Below are positions 1-7,833 of a DNA stretch of 38,985 nt, in pieces. The position numbers and the translations under genes are program-made. Origin of the DNA: Nemertoderma westbladi (Eukaryota > Xenacoelomorpha > Nemertodermatida > Nemertodermatidae). Where the stretch lies: NCBI GenBank assembly GCA_032718475.1, contig JAUCBJ010003890.1, positions 1-38,985 on the forward strand, read 5' to 3'. Each line of letters begins with the position of its first letter. Position 1 is the stretch's first letter. A model generated the notes under the pieces. It was not told the DNA's origin and ran no database searches. It worked only from the letters and a program-made list of their open reading frames with translations.

Positions 1-480
1 GTTAAAGGATATATGCCCTTTATAATTAAACCTACTAGTGTACGACTAAAAAACAGTAAAGCACAAAATACTTCCAAGCCGTTCTTTCTTTGGCTCAGGA
101 CTGAATGTAAACACTGCACATAGGCATTGCGTCATTTCTCGGAAATTTTCTGTACAAGGAGCCACAAAAACGCTCTCATTGGCTGACTGAACTGAGAGAC
201 GCCGTAGAACAAAGGAAATCAACACGTATGAATGTCAGCTGTTAACCGTAGTCATAGTAACTACTGTTCAAGAGTAGCTATCACCCTTTTGCGTCACGAA
301 TTGCCATAGAATCATAAAATATGCCTTTCACAGTACACATACGGAGGAAATAGGTCTTAGATCCTCTAAAAACACCGATACAGCAATAATACGGTCTCTT
401 ACACTTATTAAATCAACTACAGAGTATTTTAATGTAAAAGATAATAAAAATAACGGGGCAATTCAGCAAAGGCTTTTACA
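1..480. other. no gene seen (upstream EFTUD2 intron)
   Basis: No ORF, RNA gene or repeat that I can support. It is presumably intron sequence upstream of the first EFTUD2 exon in the window. Confidence 0.5.
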
Positions 481-505
481 GGACCGGACCGGACCGGACC
501 GGACC
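481..505. repeat. (GGACC)5 microsatellite
   Basis: Five head-to-tail copies of a 5-base unit, ggacc, immediately upstream of the GACA-satellite element. Confidence 0.85.
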
Positions 506-995
506 ATACCATTGTATGATTTATTTTGACAGAGCTTAAAGTGGAAACCGTTCGCCCATGTGAAGAATACCAAGATTTCACTTTTCGGTCGACTTTTTAT
601 TGGAATTTTATATATGTGACCCAACACATAGAAAGGGGTCAATTGACAAAAAAATGGTTTTTAACTTTTTGTTGGTTTTATATAGATAATTTAACGGAGA
701 ATTTCCCATTGAAAACCATTTGTTAATATCTCTTTTCGTTTTTGAGTTATTGTAGATTTAGTAAGACAAGGTTCTGAGATAATTTCATAGCAACATTCTG
801 AGAAAATTCGATTTAAAATTTTCAAAGCTTCCCGCCATTTTCAGAAACCGCTGTGATTTTTCAAACATCATTTGAACATTTCTGAATGGAATGGATATTC
901 AATAACATCAACATAATTATAGCATTGGAAGTTTCCATGAACAGTTATTTAATTTAATATATTTTGTCAGTTTTAAGGTTTGACAGATTCTTTAC

Positions 996-2020
996 ATGTA
1001 TGTTTGTCTGTCTGTATGCATACCCTTATCTTATTTTGTCTATGAAATAATAAAGAAATTGCATTACCTAGTCAAAATATTTGCTACCGGGGGATTTCTT
1101 GGAATCTACACTGTCAGTATGTTTGTATGTCATTCTGTTTGTCTGTCTGTATGTATGTATGAATGTATGTCTGACTTACAGACATACATATAAACAGACA
1201 GTAAAGATGATGTTAAACGTAAAAACTGATATCGGAAATGAGTTCGCCGACCTAGAAAACCCCCATAGCCATATTTTGGATAGGGTTAAATACTATTCTT
1301 AATTTTTTGACGGACATACATACAGACAAACAGACTGACTGACTTACAGACATACATAGAGACAGACCGTCAAGATTTCGTAAACATGAAAAACTGACAT
1401 CGAAAATGGATTCACCGACCTGGAAAACCCCCCAGAGCCATATTTTTGTAAAGTTACATTATTTTTTATTTTTTTAACTGACATACATACAGATAAATCG
1501 TCTGACAGACAGACATACAGACATACATAGAAACATACAGTTAAGATGATGTTAATCGTAAAAACTGATATCGGAAATGAGTTCGGCGACCTAGAAAACC
1601 CTCATAACCATATTTTAATAAGGTTGAATGATTTTCTTAATTTTTTGACGGACATACATACAGACAAACAGACTGACCGACATACAGATATACATAGAGA
1701 CAGACAGTTAAGATATCGTAAACATGAAAAACTCGCATCGAAAATGGATTCACCGACCTGGAAAACCCCCCAGAGCCATATTTTTGTAAAGTTAAATTAT
1801 TTTTTCACTCACTCACATACATACAGACAAACAGACTGACAGACAAATAGACAGACATACATAGAAAAAGACAATTAAGATGCTCTCAAACGTAAAAACT
1901 GATACCGGAAATGAGTTCGCCAAACTAGAAAACCCCCATAGCCATATTTTGGTGAGGTTATATGATTTTCTTTATTTTTTGACTGACAAACAGACAGACA
2001 AACAGACAGACAGACATTTT
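996..2020. repeat. GACA/GTCT satellite, roughly 170-bp monomers
   Basis: Alternating blocks of GACAGACATACATACAGACA-type microsatellite and a conserved core (CGTAAAAACTGATATCGGAA, then ATGAGTTCGCCGACCTAGAA, then CCCCATAGCCATATTTTG). Core starts near 1208, 1380, 1547, 1715 and 1885 give a monomer of about 170 bp. Odd and even copies resemble each other most, which is a dimeric higher-order unit. Short open frames here are repeat artefacts. Confidence 0.85.
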
Positions 2021-2227
2021 CTGTAAGTACTGTAACCTTAGAAGTTATTTTTTGGGATTCTACGTTAAATTTCGATCTTAAATCAATAAAAAAATGAAAT
2101 TTAAATTTTTTTTTGTTTTCTATGATTTTTTCATATATTTGAAATTTCTGGAAAATGAGATTATTTGAAATTGATGTGTTGGGTCACATATGAAGATTTT
2201 TTATTTTTTTTAATTTATCTTTATTAC

Positions 2228-2330
2228 CGGTAAGTATTTTATAGCGCTTATTTCTGTCTTATAACCTGTACATATACTATTTCGTTTATTGTTTTGGTTA
2301 AATTCAGCCCTTCTGTAACCTGTGTTTTTT
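2228..2330 (+). repeat. dispersed roughly 80-bp motif, copy 1
   Basis: Contains AACCTGT, TTTATTGTTTTGGTTA and CTGTAACCTG in the same order as four other places in the window: 5128-5200 reverse, 25570-25665 forward, 30880-30975 reverse and 35890-35975 forward. This copy is diverged. Confidence 0.6.
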
Positions 2331-2560
2331 TGTGAAAACCTGGTATTCTTCAGTGAAAACCTGGTATTCTTCACATGGGGTAAACCGTGGGATGTTCAAA
2401 CCTTTATTTAAATTGAGTAGTATCTCCTAATATCTAAGTCAATATGTTCATGGTGAAGTGAGTGGACTGAGAAAATAGTTAAAGTTTAGATTTCTATATC
2501 TAAAGAATTCCAAATAGAATAGGCGAGCAGGGAGTTTAATTATCTTTACTCGGTTTCTAG

Positions 2561-2790
2561 GTGGTTCTTCACGAAGAGAAGAAATATTACCCCACAGCTG
2601 AAGAGGTTTACGGGCCGGAAGTAGAAACTATAGTGCAAGAGGAAGACACCCAACCACTAACCGAACCAATCGTACACCCAGTTAAAGTAAAACGATTCTC
2701 TCACATGGTTGGGGAGCAAAACGATCTGCCACGGACCACTTACGATCTTGAGTTTCTTACTGATATTATGGATAACCCAGATCTTATAAG
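2561..2790 (+). CDS. EFTUD2: EFTUD2 (U5 snRNP GTPase, Snu114) internal exon a: acidic N-terminal segment
   Basis: EFTUD2/Snu114 is the EF-G-like GTPase of the U5 snRNP. It works in the nucleus with PRPF8 and SNRNP200 to control spliceosome activation and disassembly. This exon begins right after a tttctag acceptor and reads [20 protein letters not shown], then [11 protein letters not shown], closely matching the family. It ends in DNPDLI plus AG of a split Arg codon, followed by donor gtgagt. Its length is 230 bp (76 codons plus 2). It corresponds to roughly residue 57 onward of the 972-residue human protein, so the initiator exon lies upstream of the window; no MDTDLYDEFGN-like segment was seen before it. 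The segment [22 protein letters not shown] is where it differs most from vertebrates. The next exon lies 7.9 kb downstream and joins in phase. Confidence 0.97.
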
Positions 2791-3277
2791 GTGAGTTATT
2801 ACTGGATAACGCAGAACTTATAAGGTACCGGTATTAAAGTAAAGACGCCGTCAAGGTACCTAAATTCAACCGCGCCGAAACTAATATTTTTGCCGGCCAT
2901 TAGCCACTGACTATTTTTACAGGATATCAACTCTAAAGCACTTAAGGAGTTAGGCCAACAGATATACCAAAACACCACACCATAGTAGGGCCTATTAATG
3001 TTTCCAAAACATATTCAATCTCACAACTCAGACTTTAATTGAACAACTATTAGTATAGTATATGGTACCCTACAATCATCTGTTACATGTGGGGCGAGTC
3101 AGAACTGCGAGTCATCAACTATTATATAATTATACTGTGGCGGTTTTCCAAAAGCCTGTTAGTGTGCGGATGTTGGGGCTGTGGGTGGGTGTATTTTGGA
3201 AGCCAATATCAGAATATAACTAGCCATAGTATAATTATAATTGTTCGTTAAGATGGGCTGCAGTTTCTGCTACATGG

Positions 3278-3322
3278 AGGCTCCACTAAACTCGTGTACA
3301 TAAGTCTGCAAGTGTATAACTA
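3278..3322 (+). repeat. 45-bp direct repeat, left copy
   Basis: Identical over 45 bp to 3840-3884 (starts AGGCTCCACTAAACTCGTGT). Together the two copies flank a 517-bp insertion, like an unusually long target-site duplication. Confidence 0.85.
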
Positions 3323-3839
3323 GGTCAGGTCAGGTATTCTAGGTCATCCATCAAGAAAACTTGCCACCTCCATGCAGCATAAAGGAGGTGCCACCTGTAG
3401 CTGCATAGACCCTCTTACTAGGGCAAATCTGGTCCTGTAACTAGGACCCCCTTCGTTCTGGGATAAGGGCGCCCTTGGTCCTGGATTAAGGACCCATATA
3501 CTTGGCTGCAGGGGTATATGGCCTGACCAGGCAGATGGTGATCTACCAATGGCTGGTCAGGAGTAGAGTGTTCTCATGTCCACTCTGAGAGCACTTCACT
3601 GCGACCTGCACCTGGCAGCAAGGGTACAGGGCATGACCCAGCAGATGAGCTGCAACAGCCAATGGTGGGTCATGTGCGCCAGAGTAGATATGGGTGATGG
3701 GCCTCATATCTGACTCCATTGCGACACCCACCCTGTGGAATGGCAAACCAGGGTGTGGTATTTGCCCCGAGAGCTGACAAGCCGGCACAGCATTCTTAAA
3801 AATGCAGCTGCAATGCAGCATGCCGATCCTAGTAGTAGT
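3323..3839 (+). mobile_element. SINE-like or LINE 3'-end insertion
   Basis: 517 bp of GC-richer sequence between perfect 45-bp direct repeats. It starts with a GGTCA-repeat (ggtcaggtcagg) and ends in a GTAGTAGTAGT tail, the kind of short 3' repeat that retroposed LINE or SINE copies carry. Internally it has two similar segments, each with a variant of CAGCAGATG...CCAATGG (around 3530 and 3640). No convincing ORF was found; the minus open frame at 3543-3863 spans the boundary and is rejected. Confidence 0.55.
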
Positions 3840-3884
3840 AGGCTCCACTAAACTCGTGTACATAAGTCTGCAAGTGTATAACTA
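3840..3884 (+). repeat. 45-bp direct repeat, right copy
   Basis: Perfect copy of 3278-3322, following the GTA-rich tail of the insertion. Confidence 0.85.
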
Positions 3885-4024
3885 AAAAATCATTCAGCTG
3901 GCTAGCTATTCCCAGGAACCTATTGTAATAGACATTCGCATTCTTTGAATCCAGGGCAACAGTTTGTGTTGGATTCTGTGAGAGGGGCGGGCTATCAGCT
4001 GGGTAAAATGTTGTTTGCCTATGG

Positions 4025-4048
4025 ACAGAGAGAGAGAGAGAGAGAGAT
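4025..4048. repeat. (AG)n microsatellite
   Basis: About 11 AG dinucleotides in a row; no other feature around it. The following stretch to 4490 is AT-rich and I see nothing in it. Confidence 0.8.
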
Positions 4049-4492
4049 CCCACTCTGTATTCCCTCTGGTTTGACTGAATAATGTAATTAATGTTTGCCA
4101 AAAGTCATTAACCTCCCTCGCGGATTTTTAAATACAGCAATTATTATATTTATAATTATTCAAATCTTACATAATATTTGTCTTTAAACAATTTTTTACC
4201 TATTTTGTAGAGTTAATTTATTAGTAAGAGTGCATTGTGTTATTAAAACTTGATTTAGTTATATGAGTAACACTAAAATTTAATGTACCGGTACGTATTT
4301 GACATGCTACTTATTTATTTATTTTAAATCAACCCTATTTCGACCATTGCAACTAACCACAGTGTAAATAATTACATTGATGTAATTACAATTACATTAT
4401 AATAAATAAATATAAATATATTATTTCTTTGGTTGTTCTGTAATCTAATTTGTCTAAATTCATCAGTCAAACACATGAATTCACTTCATGGC

Positions 4493-4861
4493 TCAATCCA
4501 GTTCATATTGAATGTAAAGTAAAGTTTTACAAATCGTTTGAGAAACGAATAATCCTGTATCTCCAAGCACGGCCATCCCACCGAATCCGTTTACTGGGAT
4601 AGAACCGAGCCTGATATATTTCTTCAACTTGGGAACAAATGTATAAACTCCAAGACAATGATCTCCTTCTTCATTCAATGGAACTAGCCAATGAGACCAT
4701 TTGCTTCTTTTACCGATTTTCCGGGCTTTTCCTATTTGCAAACCTTTCTCGCCTTTTATAAGGATCGCTAGTTCTATTGGAATGGTATCGTTGCATACGT
4801 CGGCAGACTGATAATTAGGAAGAGTTTGACTAAAGTCAGTATATTCATATGCATAGAATAG
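4493..4861 (-). CDS. hypothetical exon, possible NHL/beta-propeller segment (3' part)
   Basis: The minus-strand frame is open from 4861 to a stop at 4493 (about 122 codons) without needing a start codon. It could begin at an acceptor such as the tttag at about 4835. It contains DTIPIELAILIKGEKGLQIG, then WSHWLVPLNEEGDHCLGVYT, and ends GFGGMAVLGDTGLFVSQTIC. The last stretch resembles one NHL repeat blade (gmav...dg.lfV), so a TRIM-NHL or similar beta-propeller origin is possible. It lies downstream of the 5489-6163 frame on the same strand, so the two may be exons of one gene. It is antisense to EFTUD2. The product is not recognised with confidence. Confidence 0.4.
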   Translation of the reverse strand, partial: LFYAYEYTDFSQTLPNYQSADVCNDTIPIELAILIKGEKGLQIGKARKIGKRSKWSHWLVPLNEEGDHCLGVYTFVPKLKKYIRLGSIPVNGFGGMAVLGDTGLFVSQTICKTLLYIQYELD

Positions 4862-5127
4862 CTAACGTATTTGAATCAATCGAATTTGGGTCAATCAATC
4901 CCATATTTGCTGTGCAGCTCAGCTCACTAGCTTTGCACGTCCTTGAACTCGGTTATGATTGGTTAATTTAATATATCCTACTAAATAATCATCCTAAAGC
5001 CAAATATGTTTCACATGTTATTCAACGCAATTTCTTCTCATAGTATGATTACTGACTGTAAGATAACAGATTTATATAATAGTGCTGTGGGTCCAATAAA
5101 TTTATTCATTTTCTCTGTTAAATATTT

Positions 5128-5200
5128 ATTAAAAGAAAAGGGCAGGTTACCGAGACATTTTATTCTAACCGAAACAATAAACAAGAATCAATTAATTTTT
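5128..5200 (-). repeat. dispersed roughly 80-bp motif, copy 2
   Basis: The reverse complement carries TTTATTGTTTCGGTTAGAAT and CTCGGTAACCTGCCC, matching the dispersed family. Confidence 0.55.
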
Positions 5201-5315
5201 GCTCGTAATCAGTTATTATGTGCACATATGTTGTGCCCCCCGCGATCTAGATGACTATGGGGGTAATATTTTTCTTTAGAAGAGTAGGTATTTATTATAC
5301 AGTAGTAAGGGATGT

Positions 5316-5332
5316 GGGGGGGGGGGGGGGGG
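5316..5332. repeat. G17 homopolymer
   Basis: One of seven G or C runs of 15 or more bases in the window; potential G-quadruplex or slippage site. Confidence 0.95.
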
Positions 5333-5488
5333 TCCAAATGTGGATATGCCTTGCACGTGCTGGACTATAAATTCGATATACTTAGTAAGCTATTTGATAA
5401 TTAGGCAGGAATAGCACATACGATTGATACACACTAGATAAATGAATACGTTAAGTGTTGTATGTATGTATACAAATACGGACTTTAG

Positions 5489-6163
5489 TCAAACGGTAGA
5501 ATTAACTATTTCGGAAATTTTCATGGTGTGGATTCCGTAGAGTATATTAACGTGAGATTTGAGTATAACAGTATATCCGTTGCTCGTATGTACATGACGA
5601 TCGATAATGTCAACTATATAGCCTAGCACTGGCTTATGTTTGTAGTTATTGTTATTGATACAGATATGAGCGACTTTAGGATGGAAACATCCTACAATAG
5701 ATATACAATCTTCTGTAGCTGCGATCCACATGGGTCTATCATAATGGAAATGTGGAAAAAGGAATTTGACTAACGGGTTAATTGTATTATCAACACCCGA
5801 GAGAAATTTAATCTGTTTGTTTGTGGATTCACAAAATTTATTTAATGACAACGGACGTTCTTCCGTTTTCAGAGTTATTAAACCATCTTCGTTTTTTATT
5901 GCGTATAATAAAAGCCGATTTGTGAGAGAATCTGTTATTCCTAGAATATTCAGATCACTTCTATTATAAATAGCAATAGGCCCTATCCCCCAGATTCCAA
6001 TCTTCTGATAGTCAAACACTGAACGTCCAGTAAACCTTGGCGAAAAAATTCCTACTGTCCTTCCATATTCGAATATAGTTGGTTGTGTTGGGAGGATTGG
6101 TGTAGTATAGGTATGTGCTAGTAAGTAGTATAGGTTTGTTACTCCCCGCAACGGGCCCAGCAT
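5489..6163 (-). CDS. hypothetical gene or exon, possible NHL/beta-propeller segment (5' part)
   Basis: 224 codons, ATG at 6163. Blade-like segments include GIWGIGPIAIYNRSDLNILG and PMWIAATEDCISIVGCFHPK, each a hydrophobic beta-strand pattern with Gly/Asp turns like degenerate NHL or Kelch blades. No catalytic motif, signal peptide or zinc finger is visible. On the minus strand upstream of the ATG are a TATATAA stretch (about 6278-6286) and inverted CCAAT boxes near 6218 and 6262, so a promoter is possible, though its spacing to the ATG is not diagnostic. The stop may be reached by reading through a donor; a continuation at 4861-4493 is plausible. It could also be a decayed gene fragment carried by a transposon. 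Confidence 0.4.
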   Translation of the reverse strand: MLGPLRGVTNLYYLLAHTYTTPILPTQPTIFEYGRTVGIFSPRFTGRSVFDYQKIGIWGIGPIAIYNRSDLNILGITDSLTNRLLLYAIKNEDGLITLKTEERPLSLNKFCESTNKQIKFLSGVDNTINPLVKFLFPHFHYDRPMWIAATEDCISIVGCFHPKVAHICINNNNYKHKPVLGYIVDIIDRHVHTSNGYTVILKSHVNILYGIHTMKISEIVNSTV

Positions 6164-6560
6164 TGTGTCCCACTACTTACATGCAATCACAGGTCTCCAT
6201 TCATATCCACGTCATATTTCATCCAATCGGATAGAGAGAGCATCAATCATTCCTTATTCCAGCCAATCAGATTCCTCCATTTATATAATGTCATATGTTT
6301 CTTGGACAAGACTAGTTGTCCCTCGCTTGCCCGCTAGGGGCGTTCTAGGTTACCACGAAATTCCTTCTGATTCAGGAGTTGTTTGTGGGTGTCTGGTGTA
6401 AGTAGCGGGTCTCTGCTTTCAGGTATTGTGGGTGTCTACAATCGGCTTTTAAGCGTTTGCTTTGTGGTGTATGCTTTTGGGTCTCTACTTTCAGCTGTGG
6501 GGAGGTGTCTGCAGTTAGCAGCAGGTCGCGTTGGTATTTGGGTGTCGTAGGTGTCTGCTT

Positions 6561-6632
6561 CTAGGAGCCAGGATCGAACTCTTAATCGCTTGTCTTCCAA
6601 TCAAGTCTTTCCATCTCACCCAGATAGTCGAA
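6561..6632 (-). tRNA. tRNA-like relic (A- and B-box-like)
   Basis: On the minus strand a TGGGTGAGATGG stretch resembles a tRNA A box, and AGTTCGATCC about 40 bases later matches a B box. Between them CTTG...CAAG could form an anticodon stem around TTGGAAG. The T stem and the acceptor stem pair poorly, so this is at best a tRNA pseudogene or a tRNA-derived SINE head, not a functional gene. Confidence 0.2.
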
Positions 6633-6639
6633 CAGAGAA

Positions 6640-7540
6640 TTTTATTTCTTCCCTTATTCATTTATTTAGGTTAATTTTATATACCTTTTAGATTTCGAAG
6701 TAGAAAGCTGATGGAAATGTACGATCAATCTCCATTTTATGATTTGTAAGGGAGAAAAATTTCAAATAAAATTATATCGTATACAACATTATGTAATTAT
6801 CGTTTTTTTTTTATAATTATTATTTCAAACGAAATATTTGTTCCCGAATAAGTAGAAATATAGTACATTTTGGGTGGACTACTGTAATATTTAAAATAAA
6901 ATTATTTTTGACGCCCCTTAGCGGCCAGAGCCAAAATATATATTTTTGTGTTATAATTCTTTTATTTACCGAAGTTGTAGTCCTGATTTATTTGGAATCA
7001 GAATGGTCTTTTACGTTAAAAAAGTAGAACATAATTTTTGTTTCGAACTTTTCAAGGAAAATACCGCTATTTTTCAATATATATTTCAAATTTTTAAAAA
7101 TGTTTTTCAATCATTTATTTTCATAAAATTTTATATAACAGATGAACAATTGCTAAACTCCAAAAACTGCTCGAATTTTATTATTGCACGCATTATATAC
7201 TAGCTTTCAATTGATACCACAAACTTTCAAATTGGTTAAAAAATAGCTCAGGAGTGGTGGTGGTTTAAAATTTAAAATGTACCATTCCCAGATAATTGTC
7301 TTTAAAATTTGATGCAATCCACAATTGGTAAGCCCAATGCGGAGTGCATTAAGAATGTTATGCCGGCTTATCAACAATAACTTCCGTCGGAGATGTGAAA
7401 AATATCCAGATTGCAAGTAAAAATATCGCGAGTAAAATTATCACAGCGTTCAATCCCGGGTCGCCTCTTCATTCAGCTAAAATCAGACACACGTGCAACA
7501 TCCAGGCACTGATTTGACCTGCTGCTAACTGCAGACACTT
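6640..7540. other. no gene seen
   Basis: AT-rich sequence with short random frames only (for example 6946-7203 forward and 7207-7416 reverse); neither shows protein-like composition. Confidence 0.5.
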
Positions 7541-7589
7541 TTGGAACAACTAGTTTTGTTTTGGAAATGGATGAAGGAATAGAAATTGA

Positions 7590-7700
7590 GGAATCTGATT
7601 GGTTGAAATAAATAACAAAATGATTGGCGTCATAAAAAAGGAAGCATATGATTGGTTAAAGTGTGAAATGGAGGTCTGTGATTGGTTAAGATGAGTATTC
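7590..7700 (-). promoter_or_regulatory. cluster of CCAAT boxes beyond the minisatellite
   Basis: GATTGG occurs repeatedly: ctgattggttg, atgattggcg, atgattggtta and gtgattggtta between about 7597 and 7690. This extends the CCAAT-box array of the minisatellite outside the coding repeat. These may be decayed repeat units or real NF-Y sites; sequence alone does not decide. Confidence 0.35.
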
Positions 7701-7833
7701 AGGGTGGTGTTGCAATGCTGGCCTGCAGGTAACATTGAGTCAGGGAATCACAAACCTATTATACCCATCGGTGGACGACAATACTTATAATATCCGATTT
7801 CAGGTTGTTGTGATTGGTTGTTTATTTATTTAT

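Larger units (their letters stand above)
548..2390. mobile_element. TIR-flanked element carrying GACA-rich satellite
   Basis: Two perfect 18-bp inverted matches define the arms: 555-572 pairs with 2362-2379 (CCCATGTGAAGAATACCA), and 612-629 pairs with 2174-2191 (ATATGTGACCCAACACAT). The interior is mostly a roughly 170-bp tandem satellite built on GACA/GTCT runs (1000-2020). The right arm is interrupted by a copy of a dispersed motif (2262-2330) and has a 21-bp tandem duplication at its end. No transposase is visible and no target duplication could be fixed, so the superfamily is unknown. Confidence 0.6.

Noticed and set aside
1546-1839. 97-codon forward frame in the GACA satellite
   Set aside because: Repeat-derived; the translation is built from DRHTDIH-type microsatellite residues.
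1-2560. First EFTUD2 coding exon
   Set aside because: No frame resembling the conserved MDTDLYDEFGNYIG-type N-terminus was found; it must lie upstream.
3543-4101. Minus frames 3543-3863 and 3829-4101
   Set aside because: They run across the boundary of the insertion and its 45-bp repeat and have no protein-like pattern.
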